This document shows, one piece after another, positions 39,045 through 47,600 of a stretch of 64,000 nt of DNA. A program made the position numbers and the translations under genes. Source of the stretch: Lepidurus packardi (Eukaryota; Arthropoda; Branchiopoda; Notostraca; Triopsidae); NCBI GenBank assembly GCA_023053545.1, contig JAKZAN010000140.1, positions 1 to 64,000 of the forward strand, given 5' to 3'. Within the stretch, counting starts at the first letter, position 1; the number at the start of each line of letters is the position of its first letter. Under the pieces are notes generated by a model, which had not been told where the DNA came from, did not search any database, and saw only the letters and a list, made by a program, of their open reading frames with translations.

Positions 39045-39578
39045 TCACGCACTGGCTCCATAAAAATCACTGAGGCTGATAGACCCGCTCTCAGGAACAG
39101 ATTCGTTTTTAGGACCAGCTGAAGCAGTAACAAGCTCATAGAATTGAGATACCTTAACGCTAACAGGGTATGACGCTCCGTTCATCATGACCTCATACTC
39201 TGCTGCACCAATAGCCTGTGGTGCCAAGTCGGAGGTCGTTAGCAAATTACCTTTTCTGTAGGTTACTCCATTAACCACTGAAGAACTCATCGCACCATCT
39301 GCCGTAAACTCTACAACATCGTTTAGCACTCCGCACGCACTAACGGGCTGTGCATTACTAATGGTTTGGAAATACACATCCACAACCATGTCGGTTTGCC
39401 AGTAACTCCCTGCTACCGAATACTCGTCCAATACTCGGTATTCATTAACTGTCGTACCGATGCCGCCACTGCTCACTGCTACACCGCCCCTATACAGCTG
39501 TGATAGTGACTTATAGACGTTGCCAAACATTGCCTGGAGATGACTGATGGACATAGGTCCACTAAGTTGTAGCGCCAT
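39045..39578 (-). CDS. tail-fibre-associated structural protein
   Basis: The 177-residue protein has an N-terminal segment SGPMSISHLQAMFGNVYKSL and a C-terminal SGSISLSDFYGASA. This pair of S-I-S-x-x-x type segments is often found in phage fibre or structural proteins with a short repeated adhesive-like unit. The middle is beta-rich. It lies after the collagen-like fibre genes in the leftward tail module, three bases from the S74-type gene. The role is inferred from position. Confidence 0.55.
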   Translation of the reverse strand: MALQLSGPMSISHLQAMFGNVYKSLSQLYRGGVAVSSGGIGTTVNEYRVLDEYSVAGSYWQTDMVVDVYFQTISNAQPVSACGVLNDVVEFTADGAMSSSVVNGVTYRKGNLLTTSDLAPQAIGAAEYEVMMNGASYPVSVKVSQFYELVTASAGPKNESVPESGSISLSDFYGASA

Positions 39579-39581
39579 ATA

Positions 39582-40328
39582 TCACCCCGCCAAGAGAGAC
39601 AAGCGTGCTTCCAGAGTCACCACACGTTGTGCCAACTGAATCGCAGCAACCAAGGCCGCATTACCATAAGCCAGCGACAGGGTTCCGCGTTCATCTCCTG
39701 CAACCTGTACCAGTTCCGTCAAGATACTTTGCATGTCTTGAGCAGATGCCCCTACTTGTCGTTGCCCACTGTCTGTGCGGGTATACGTACCGTGCTTGAC
39801 CATAGCAAGGCGATCTACGAAGTCTGGTGCTGGTGCGGTCCAGTCAGTCTTAAGCCGTTCATCAGAGAAAGCTGTCACATCTCCCAACATCGTTAGATTT
39901 CCGGCCATATCCATACGAAATTGATTAGGACCAATGCGGAAGGAGTTATCTATATCCAAGCCAGCATTGACGCTAGAGAAACCCTGTCGGTTGAACGTCA
40001 TAACTGCAGCCGCACCATTCGTGGAAGCAGCCTGCAGTGGTGCCACGTTGTTGAACCCAGTGCTTTGGTTCGACATGAATGATTGGATACCAGTCCATGA
40101 ATAGGCCGCACTTGTGTTGACAGAACCAGGATCTCCCTTGTCCCCTTTATCACCAGTATTTCCGGTAGCACCTTGCGGTCCTTGAGGCCCACTAGGCCCA
40201 GCATCACCTTTTGGACCTTGCTCGCCACGGGTTGGCTTTTGCGCCCAACCAATACCGTTCCAAACCCAGGTTTTACTCCCGGTAAGCGCTTCTTGCCCCA
40301 TAGTAGGGTTTTGTGGAAAGATTAGCAT
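39582..40328 (-). CDS. tail fibre protein with collagen-like repeat and S74 chaperone domain
   Basis: The 248-residue protein starts at ATG 40328 after AAGGAG (not at 40355, which overlaps the upstream gene). It has an N-terminal region like other fibre attachment domains, a short collagen-like G-x-y run (GEQGPKGDAGPSGPQGPQGA, about residues 38-65), a beta middle, and a C-terminal chaperone domain with FSDERLKTDW and Ser-rich SAQDMQSIL motifs like peptidase S74 intramolecular chaperones that fold trimeric fibres and then detach. Confidence 0.8.
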   Translation of the reverse strand: MLIFPQNPTMGQEALTGSKTWVWNGIGWAQKPTRGEQGPKGDAGPSGPQGPQGATGNTGDKGDKGDPGSVNTSAAYSWTGIQSFMSNQSTGFNNVAPLQAASTNGAAAVMTFNRQGFSSVNAGLDIDNSFRIGPNQFRMDMAGNLTMLGDVTAFSDERLKTDWTAPAPDFVDRLAMVKHGTYTRTDSGQRQVGASAQDMQSILTELVQVAGDERGTLSLAYGNAALVAAIQLAQRVVTLEARLSLLAG

Positions 40329-40338
40329 AGTGTTCTCC

Positions 40339-42147
40339 TTAAATAACAGTTTCAACAGTCCATTTACCGATACTCATCGACTCTACAGTAGCAGCAGTGG
40401 TTAACAGTATTTGCCTTGGGGCAATAAAGGTACCAGCTGTAGGTAATTGCGCCCCTGTAAGGACACCATTTGCTTTTTGCCCAGTCAACACATGTGTCAC
40501 GGCCCACGTCACGGATGTACCTAATGGTGGGCAATACAGTTCCAAGCGATACCAAGCATCTGTGGTGTTGGATGGGAAGTTAACTCCCAAATCAGTTTGT
40601 ACACCATTGACTCCTTGAATCCGTAGGGTTGTATGGCTTAGATCGGCCACCACACCTAGTAACGCTAGTGTGCTCAATGAGGCGTTAGACATGCCAACAG
40701 CTGACATTCCTGCAAAAAACTTTGCATTACTTTTAGTCCCACTACTATATGGAGAGAATGTACAAATTGTCTTAAACCCCGTGTTGAGGCTGAAACCCTG
40801 CGGGCCAGTAAGGGATACCGACGAGCCTGCAGCAGCCCCAGTACTCATTACTGCGCGACGAACACGACCTATAGCTGTATCTGACAGTGGTACTGCCGTC
40901 AAAGTGGATGCACTCCAGAAGCCGCCTATAGAAGAGGACGACGCATTCCCCGCACCATTTGCTGCCCAACTTGTCACAACCCCAGTTACTATTTCTGTTG
41001 TAGCTAGTACTGCCGCACCAGCACCCACTTCTACCCAAGCAAATGAATCGGTGCCTACGGCTATCCAGGTATATTCAGATCCCGTATCAGGGTTGATCCA
41101 CTTCCACCCAATACCAGGGTTGACTGGCGGTTGTACTGCTGAAAACACAGCGTATGGGCCGATAGCGCCCTGTATTCCTTGGTCGCCCTTATCACCCTTA
41201 TCACCCTTATCGCCTTTAGAGCCTATAGGGCCTATAGGGCCTGTCAACCCAGCCTCGCCTTTAAGACCGGTATCACCTTTAGCGCCGGTCAAGCCAGTAA
41301 TACCTTGTGGACCTGTATCACCTTTAATACCTGTTGCACCTTGAGGGCCAACAGCACCTTGCAGTCCTGTTGGGCCAATGGGTCCAGTTGCACCCTGAGA
41401 ACCAGTTGCACCTGTTAGGCCAATATCGCCCTTGGGACCAATAGGTCCAATAAGTCCAGTAGGCCCGGTAGCACCTTGTAGCCCGGTAGAACCAGTGTCA
41501 CCCTTTGGTCCAGTTAAACCAGTGATACCTTGTGGACCAATTGGACCTACAGCACCTGTAGCGCCACTGTCACCTTTAGGCCCTTGTGCACCAGTCAAAC
41601 CTGTATCGCCTTTGGGTCCAGTCGCCCCTACGATCCCTTGAGGACCAGTAAGACCTGTATCTCCTTTTAAACCTACATCACCTTTAGGACCGACAGGGCC
41701 TGTTAGCCCTGTATCCCCTTTTGGACCGACAGCACCTTGGGAACCAGTGTTTCCTGTATCACCTTTAGGTCCGATAGGCCCAGTAAGTCCAACAGGCCCA
41801 GTAAGTCCGGTTAAGCCAGTCTCACCCTTAACACCTTGGGGACCTACTGGTCCTACTGCGCCAGTAAGACCTGTTTCCCCTTTAAGACCCTGGATTCCTT
41901 GATCTCCTTTAAGACCTTGAATACCCTGGATACCTTGCATCCCTTGGGGACCGATTGGTATGGCTAAATCTACGATAGCTTCGTAGGGGGTGCCTCTATT
42001 AATAGCACTAGCAGGAGTATTACTACCAACCGTAGTAACTTTGCCAATAGCCAAAGTACCGCTTGGACCCTGCATACCAGGGACCAAAACTTCAATTACA
42101 TCGGCTGTAAGGGGCCGGTATTCAATTACTGTGGTTTCAGAGATCAC
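40339..42147 (-). CDS. collagen-like tail fibre protein
   Basis: The 602-residue protein has an N-terminal region (1-70), a long collagen-like G-x-y segment (about residues 70-330, with units such as GPKGDTGLTGPQG), and a C-terminal beta-rich domain (about 330-602) resembling a lectin or jelly-roll-like receptor-binding head. The G-x-y repeat should make a trimeric triple helix. Proline and threonine rather than hydroxyproline give stability in bacteria. It overlaps the upstream gene by 11 bases and ends ten bases before the S74-type gene start. Confidence 0.88.
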   Translation of the reverse strand: MISETTVIEYRPLTADVIEVLVPGMQGPSGTLAIGKVTTVGSNTPASAINRGTPYEAIVDLAIPIGPQGMQGIQGIQGLKGDQGIQGLKGETGLTGAVGPVGPQGVKGETGLTGLTGPVGLTGPIGPKGDTGNTGSQGAVGPKGDTGLTGPVGPKGDVGLKGDTGLTGPQGIVGATGPKGDTGLTGAQGPKGDSGATGAVGPIGPQGITGLTGPKGDTGSTGLQGATGPTGLIGPIGPKGDIGLTGATGSQGATGPIGPTGLQGAVGPQGATGIKGDTGPQGITGLTGAKGDTGLKGEAGLTGPIGPIGSKGDKGDKGDKGDQGIQGAIGPYAVFSAVQPPVNPGIGWKWINPDTGSEYTWIAVGTDSFAWVEVGAGAAVLATTEIVTGVVTSWAANGAGNASSSSIGGFWSASTLTAVPLSDTAIGRVRRAVMSTGAAAGSSVSLTGPQGFSLNTGFKTICTFSPYSSGTKSNAKFFAGMSAVGMSNASLSTLALLGVVADLSHTTLRIQGVNGVQTDLGVNFPSNTTDAWYRLELYCPPLGTSVTWAVTHVLTGQKANGVLTGAQLPTAGTFIAPRQILLTTAATVESMSIGKWTVETVI

Positions 42148-42493
42148 GTGTCACCTCGCGGGATAGTTTAATCTTGCCTTTTAGCAGACGATACACCTTA
42201 CCATCTAGCGAGACTAGTTCTAAGTCATACTTACCACTTCGCCACCCAACATTCCGGGTCATGTCTTCAGTAAATGGTAAGTCAATTTTCCCCATATTAG
42301 GGGTCAGAATAATGCCACCGTTCTCGGTTGTTAGTTCAAGCAGGACTTCGTCAGAAGTTACCGTAGGCCGAACCTGCATTCTGGCTCTATAACCAGTGAG
42401 GTTATAAGCAACCTTGTTTGGATCTTTCCAGACGAAGGTTTTAGTCAGGGTTGCGCCCTGCTCTAGAGTAAAGTTGTAGATGGCTGCTGACAT
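42137..42493 (-). CDS. tail protein, small beta-domain type
   Basis: The 118-residue protein starts MSAAIYNFTLEQGATLTKTF and has NLTGYRARMQVRP and GKIKLSREVTRDL near the end, a beta-sandwich-like pattern known from small fibre or baseplate-linked proteins of many phages (the LEQGATFTRTF type). It is likely a structural connector in the tail-fibre apparatus. It overlaps the collagen-like gene by 11 bases. Confidence 0.7.
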   Translation of the reverse strand: MSAAIYNFTLEQGATLTKTFVWKDPNKVAYNLTGYRARMQVRPTVTSDEVLLELTTENGGIILTPNMGKIDLPFTEDMTRNVGWRSGKYDLELVSLDGKVYRLLKGKIKLSREVTRDL

Positions 42494-42513
42494 GAAGGAA
42501 CTCCGAAACGGGG

Positions 42514-42538
42514 TTTAACAGACTTCTTGTCTGTTAAG
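42514..42538. other. perfect hairpin before the fibre genes
   Basis: TTAACAGAC-TTCTT-GTCTGTTAA, a nine-pair stem in the gap between 42493 and 42642. There is no T run; it may be a processing site. Confidence 0.55.
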
Positions 42539-42641
42539 TTATTCAGATCGGACGTTCCTGATACCAGCCATCCGGGATTTGCTAAGGCGTATTAAACCAC
42601 ATACCGGCGTGCTGTATGAATTAATTGGTGGGGTCACCTGG

Positions 42642-43115
42642 CTAACACCAGCACCGAACTGCTGTGAAGCTACCATAAACAGCCTTCCCTGCTGTTACTG
42701 TAAAAGAGTGCCCAGCGCTACCTTCACTACAGTCACCAGAAATAACAATCAAAGTGCAGTCTTCTGCAAACGTCGCATCCCCGACTATAGTAATAACCTC
42801 CCGATACCACCTACCTCCGGTTGCTTTAGAAACGCAGAGACGCAGACCACTATCGCTAACAACTTCTTCCGAAAATATAGCATTTACTGGGTAAACTGGA
42901 ATTGCTATATCTAAACTAGTTTGCCCCTCTAGCATTTTTTGTCTAAAAGACCCAACGGAAACCAAAAATTCTCCCTTGATATAAACATTCAAGGTTTCTT
43001 GGGTCTGTGGTGTAACACCTTCAGTAAATTTCTTGAGATGGTAGGCCCCCTTCTTGGGGGTTGACTTGTAAATTTTGAACTCACCAGTATTTATTCGTTC
43101 AAAGCGATACATCAC
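42642..43115 (-). CDS. tail-associated hypothetical protein
   Basis: The 157-residue protein is beta-rich with the region FEKVT-like YIKGEFLVSVGSFRQKMLEG and ends in Cys-containing strands (CTLIVISGDCSEGSAG, AVRCWC). It overlaps the following gene by four bases. Neither a membrane segment nor an enzyme motif is visible. A role in the fibre or tail tip is inferred from the module. Confidence 0.55.
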   Translation of the reverse strand: MMYRFERINTGEFKIYKSTPKKGAYHLKKFTEGVTPQTQETLNVYIKGEFLVSVGSFRQKMLEGQTSLDIAIPVYPVNAIFSEEVVSDSGLRLCVSKATGGRWYREVITIVGDATFAEDCTLIVISGDCSEGSAGHSFTVTAGKAVYGSFTAVRCWC

Positions 43116-43462
43116 ATACTCCTAATTTCATACACAGTTGCCATTGACCTATTAGCTGGATAATCAGGCCAATTCAAATTAAATGGGTCATTTTGAAGGG
43201 TCATATCTCGCAATGCTTGGCGATAACTAAGCCATTCCTGTGGTATAGGCAGGTTTTGCTCTATGGACTTAGCTACAACCCAATCTGATTTAGAAAGGAG
43301 TTCATCACGCTTTCTTCGTACATTTACCCACTCAGCATCATGGTAATAATTGAATGATTCTAGTTCTATTGGTGTAGGGCGATCCTGAAATATAGGTACA
43401 GGGTTACCATCAGGCCCTACCTCAATACATAAAAGCTCATGGATTCTTGGATCGAAGTTCAT
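43112..43462 (-). CDS. tail assembly chaperone-like protein (PF16778 type)
   Basis: The 116-residue protein has VNVRRKRDELLSKSDWVVAK and the later IPQEWLSYRQALRDMTL, the RxxRxxLL-S-DW and EW-x-YRQALRD blocks of the phage tail-assembly chaperone family (tail fibre assembly). Such proteins help fibre proteins fold or attach. It lies between the J-like tail protein and the fibre genes, which fits. Confidence 0.78.
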   Translation of the reverse strand: MNFDPRIHELLCIEVGPDGNPVPIFQDRPTPIELESFNYYHDAEWVNVRRKRDELLSKSDWVVAKSIEQNLPIPQEWLSYRQALRDMTLQNDPFNLNWPDYPANRSMATVYEIRSM

Positions 43463-43464
43463 AT

Positions 43465-46400
43465 TTAAAAGTTTGTTGCAATAACAGTCAGATTACCATA
43501 GCGAATTTCTTGACCCCAGCTTGCTGCGCCATTTTCATTCATGCACGCAAAGCCAAATTGAATCTCCCCATCTACTGACAAAGAAACTTCAGTAACACCT
43601 GATGTAGCTGCTGAACCGTACCCGCTTTGTGGCTCGACAGCTAAAGAAATAAAAACCCATGGACCCCAAGAAGCATTACCGTTGTAACGGGTCCGGTACC
43701 ACGTGCTAAAAAGATGGTCTACTGTGGCAGTAGCAGCCACTACATATCGAACAGGGCCTGTACGAACACGGCGCTCTATCGGCCAATTGGTAACACAGGC
43801 TTTAAATAGAAGCCCTTCAGTAGTCACGACACCTGATGTGCTTACCGTGTAATTACATGGGTACGTACTAACAATAAGATTACCATTATCTTTACCTGTG
43901 CCGTAACGATTGCAAATGCTTGCAATAGTTGTGCTAACACCAGAATACCCATAATACCCGGATAGCGAGCCAATTGCGTTAGAGCGCAGTGGCACTGATG
44001 GTGCTAGTGGATCAATAAAAGTTACTGCAGCTTCTGCAGTACCTACAGAGATTTTGTTAGCTGTAAATAAACCACTAAAGGTGGCTTGCCCATTGATAAT
44101 AGTTAATCCTGGTGCGTACACATTACCGTTTGCTTCGATCTGAAAGTACTTACCTGTATTGGCGTTACCCAATAACAGTCCTGCCGGACCCAAGTAAAAT
44201 CCACCATTACTACCAGCAGGCCAAGAATAACTTGAATAAGCTCCACCATATATCTCTTTAACTTGTACATAATCTGCTTTTAACTTCCCATTCTCTACTA
44301 CCACTTGGCCAGTGGCATCGCGTAATTTATTGAAGTTCAGATTATTAATTACTGCAGAGTCAAGGTACACATTACCTTCGTTAATAATAAATGGCTTACG
44401 GCCTTGGCCATTAGTATTTCCAACCCAGAACCTATCTACATCAAAACCTGCTTCAACAGTTGCACCCTCGTTGTACATGCCGAAGCCGCCAATGACTTTC
44501 CTGCCATCTGCAGTAGTTCCAGAAAGCTTAACGGTGTATTGTCCTTTGAACTGATCGTTCAAGTCTTTCTGAGAAGACATTGAAGTCTGTAAGGCCACAT
44601 ATTGCCCATTTGGTCCCACGACCTCGACTTGTTTTATAGCCGTTGCCAGAGGAAACCCTGACAACCATACTAGTGGCTTCGCTGTTCCAGCTACTGTGGC
44701 ATTCCAATTAGCTACCCCCAGCTTGTCAATAACACGTGTACGGTTAGTCGCATACTCTGGATACGTAGCAGAGGGGTATGTTACCTCCGGGTACACTACC
44801 GTGCTGCCATCCCCATCAAAAGGCGTACTTCCATTACTTGCTAATGCGGAGTAACCTATCTTAGATTGCTCAATTGTTTGAATGGCAGCTGCGGCAGTGC
44901 TGGCCGTAACCTGCGCTGTATCAGCCAAAGTCTTAGCCTTTGTACTGATGCTATTTAGCAAAGTCTGCTTTGCTGCATATACGTCTGCAAACTTCGCTCT
45001 AAACGTAGTGCCTACTATTGGTGTGTCCACATTTAGTGCACTGTAGCTTGGTGACAGCCCGGTCATATACGTCACCAAAGCCGTTACAGCAGCGTCATAG
45101 GCCGAGTTACTAACACCAAACGCATTCGCTTGAGTGTTTATAGATCCACGCTCATTGACTAAGGTGGAATAGTCCAATAAGACAGCACCTTTTTCGTTTT
45201 TAGACAACACGTTGTCATCACTGATAGAAGCAATAGCTGCATTGGCTGTGTTGGCAGCTGTTACAGCACTATTAGCGGTGTTTTGGGCCGCAGATGCGGA
45301 GGCTAGGGCAGCAGTTTGATTAGTAGTAACAGTAGCTGTTAGTGTAGTAATTGATGATGCATTAGCTGCATCACCATTAGCCCTAGCTGTCTGTTCGTTT
45401 TGTATAGCAGCAGCATTACTGGCACTAGATGATAATGCTTGATTTGCTGTAGCCTGTGCTGTGACTGCTGCAGCAGCAGCATCTGTTGCTACTTTGTCTG
45501 TGACAGTCACCCAAGTACTTCCACTCCAACGCTTTGGAGTGTTACCACCTCCTGTGGTATCAATCCACAAATTCTGAACTAACTGATCAGCTGCCACAGG
45601 CGTGGTAGATTGAATCAATACTTTGCCTTTAGTTCCGGCAATACCAGCAGCCGCAGCCGCATCAGCTTTAGCTTGATCTGCCGATTTCTGTGCAGTGGTG
45701 GCTGCCCCGCTAACAGTGGTATATGACGCTTGCAGGCTTGTAATTTGACTTGCTAAAGCAGAGTCTGCATTTGTCCTGGCCGTTGTTTCAGTTTGAATTG
45801 CTGCAGCATTGGCTGAAATACGTGCGTCATCAGTAATTACCCAACCAGTGCCGCTATACCTGTATACCTTGTTTTTATCAGCGGTATCAAACCATAAATC
45901 ACCTACAGTCATGCCAACTGTAGGCGCAGTATTCTGTGAGTACGTTTTGTTTTTTGTATTGGTAACGGCCAATACACTATCTACTTTATTAGTGACGGTT
46001 TGAATAGCATCTGTTCTAGCAGATTTCTCAGTTGTAATAGCCGATGTATTGGCTGCCGTTTGACTTTTCCATACGGTAATTTCACTGGCTAGTGCCGAGT
46101 CTTTATCTGCCCGCACCTTGCCCTCTTCTACTATGGCCGCAGCATTTCCATTTGAACCTACTGCAATAGCGTTCAAAGAAGTTACTAAAGCAGAGTCTGC
46201 AGATTTTAGTGCAGTGACTTCATCTACTACTAATGTAGATAGTTGCTCCGTTTCTGTTTGAACCTGGGCCATCACTTTAGCCAATGACTCATTGCTATTG
46301 AGCCTGTCTTGGATTTCTTTAGCTAGGGAGATATCCAATAAAGGTACACGATCAAGCTCAGTTTTCAAAGCTTGAGCTAGTGACCCTTTGTCAATTTTTC

Positions 46401-46773
46401 CTGATAGCTGCTCAATAATTTTTTCAATCATTGGCTTAGCTACAGCCGATGCAGGCCCAATTAACGGACTCTCTGTACCATTAATAGATACGATCTGTAT
46501 CCAGTAGTAATACTTAATATTGGGAGAAACTTCATCAAAGTAAGAATCTCCAGCCATAACCGCTATTTGAATAGCAGTGTTAAATTGGCTTGAGTAACCA
46601 CGATAAAGTTTGGTATGCGCTACGGCAAAAGGATTGATGGCCGGTAGCGTATACGCAACACGAATACCGCCGTACTCAGAAGTAGCCGACAAGATGGAGT
46701 TGTTATCTGGATCGCCAGGTTTAGGGCCATTCCACTCTCCAGTCCCACACACGTTATCTGCATCACAAGTCAT
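43465..46773 (-). CDS. tail-tip or host-specificity protein, J-like, with DUF1983-type repeats
   Basis: The 1,102-residue protein has a short Cys-containing start, a fibronectin-III-like domain (about residues 30-115), then repeated Ala-rich coiled-coil segments (about 135-540) in which each unit has a short beta motif of the type SQNTAPTVGMTVGDLWFDT or IQSTTPVAADQLVQNLWIDT, then a DUF1983-like region (about 690-860) and a C-terminal beta-rich receptor region. The organisation is that of lambda J-type tip proteins of siphoviruses. No N4 protein of this type is known to me. It is the largest gene of the leftward tail module and starts behind an SD-bearing hairpin. Confidence 0.75.
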   Translation of the reverse strand: MTCDADNVCGTGEWNGPKPGDPDNNSILSATSEYGGIRVAYTLPAINPFAVAHTKLYRGYSSQFNTAIQIAVMAGDSYFDEVSPNIKYYYWIQIVSINGTESPLIGPASAVAKPMIEKIIEQLSGKIDKGSLAQALKTELDRVPLLDISLAKEIQDRLNSNESLAKVMAQVQTETEQLSTLVVDEVTALKSADSALVTSLNAIAVGSNGNAAAIVEEGKVRADKDSALASEITVWKSQTAANTSAITTEKSARTDAIQTVTNKVDSVLAVTNTKNKTYSQNTAPTVGMTVGDLWFDTADKNKVYRYSGTGWVITDDARISANAAAIQTETTARTNADSALASQITSLQASYTTVSGAATTAQKSADQAKADAAAAAGIAGTKGKVLIQSTTPVAADQLVQNLWIDTTGGGNTPKRWSGSTWVTVTDKVATDAAAAAVTAQATANQALSSSASNAAAIQNEQTARANGDAANASSITTLTATVTTNQTAALASASAAQNTANSAVTAANTANAAIASISDDNVLSKNEKGAVLLDYSTLVNERGSINTQANAFGVSNSAYDAAVTALVTYMTGLSPSYSALNVDTPIVGTTFRAKFADVYAAKQTLLNSISTKAKTLADTAQVTASTAAAAIQTIEQSKIGYSALASNGSTPFDGDGSTVVYPEVTYPSATYPEYATNRTRVIDKLGVANWNATVAGTAKPLVWLSGFPLATAIKQVEVVGPNGQYVALQTSMSSQKDLNDQFKGQYTVKLSGTTADGRKVIGGFGMYNEGATVEAGFDVDRFWVGNTNGQGRKPFIINEGNVYLDSAVINNLNFNKLRDATGQVVVENGKLKADYVQVKEIYGGAYSSYSWPAGSNGGFYLGPAGLLLGNANTGKYFQIEANGNVYAPGLTIINGQATFSGLFTANKISVGTAEAAVTFIDPLAPSVPLRSNAIGSLSGYYGYSGVSTTIASICNRYGTGKDNGNLIVSTYPCNYTVSTSGVVTTEGLLFKACVTNWPIERRVRTGPVRYVVAATATVDHLFSTWYRTRYNGNASWGPWVFISLAVEPQSGYGSAATSGVTEVSLSVDGEIQFGFACMNENGAASWGQEIRYGNLTVIATNF

Positions 46774-46777
46774 TTAG

Positions 46778-46792
46778 ATTACCTCCGGTAAT
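46778..46792. promoter_or_regulatory. TCC-loop inverted repeat carrying a Shine-Dalgarno
   Basis: ATTACC-TCC-GGTAAT is a perfect six-pair repeat with the same loop as the early promoters. On the minus strand it contains GGAGGT, the ribosome site of the J-like gene five to ten bases downstream, so folding could hide that site. Read rightward, +1 would be T, not GTGG, so the promoter reading is weak. Confidence 0.45.
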
Positions 46793-46858
46793 AGCTGCGC
46801 GTTCTTTACAAACTGAGGACGCTCTTTTAATCATTATCCCATTAAGGAGTACACAGAT

Positions 46859-47548
46859 ATGTGCAAAGCCGAGTATGTTAATCACATGGGCACAGATTTA
46901 ACTGTTGTAGACAGTGCCCGTGTCAGCTTTGATAAACAAAGCCACTTTCATAAAGCCCCGAATGGAGCACTTGAACTCAGTGAGAAGGATCATAAACTGG
47001 TCAATTATCTTGCTAAACACAACCACTTCACTCCATTTACCCATCCACAGATCACCTTACGTGAAACTGTGCCCATCTTTGTTGCTAGACAACGGTTCAA
47101 GCACATGGTTGGGTTTACCTACAACGAAGTGAGCCGTAGGTATGTGGATGACGCCCCAGAGTTTCATATCCCAACTGTTTGGAGAGAGCGCCCAGACGGG
47201 TCTATCAAACAAGGAAGTGGTGTATCCGAAGTTGTAGCCATCACCTTTGAAGATGTACTGGATTCTGTGGATAGCCACTATCACGACTTCATTCAGTATG
47301 CTGAACGCTTCTATAACGCTCTGATCCATGATGGTGTAGCCCCAGAGCAAGCCAGAATGGTCCTGCCTCAATCTATGCTGACCAGTTACTACGTGACAGG
47401 CTCCCTGTATGCCTTTGCACGGGCCTATAACCAACGTATTGATCCACATGCTCAAAAGGAGATCCAAGACCTAGCAAAAACTTGGGATCAAGTTATCAAG
47501 CCGCTTTATCCAGTGAGTTGGGCCGCATTAACCAAAGTTAAGCCGTAA
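46859..47548 (+). CDS. thyX: flavin-dependent thymidylate synthase
   Basis: The 229-residue enzyme makes dTMP from dUMP with FAD and methylene-tetrahydrofolate. The ThyX signature reads RQRFKHMVGFTYNEVSRRY here, with the R-x-R start and the S-x-R end; the usual Ser or His in the middle is varied. Later blocks include ARMVLPQSMLTSYYVTGSLY and FARAYNQRIDPHAQKEI, typical of the family. It is the first gene of the nucleotide-metabolism block, close to the ribonucleotide reductase gene. Confidence 0.9.
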   Translation: MCKAEYVNHMGTDLTVVDSARVSFDKQSHFHKAPNGALELSEKDHKLVNYLAKHNHFTPFTHPQITLRETVPIFVARQRFKHMVGFTYNEVSRRYVDDAPEFHIPTVWRERPDGSIKQGSGVSEVVAITFEDVLDSVDSHYHDFIQYAERFYNALIHDGVAPEQARMVLPQSMLTSYYVTGSLYAFARAYNQRIDPHAQKEIQDLAKTWDQVIKPLYPVSWAALTKVKP

Positions 47549-47600
47549 TAGTAAGTACACTTACTCCCCCTTTAATAATCTAGAAAGTGTCACTTAACTT

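Noticed and set aside
40670-41344. Pro-rich rightward frames opposite the collagen-like gene
   Set aside because: They are antisense readings of the G-x-y repeat, which naturally lacks stops on the other strand.
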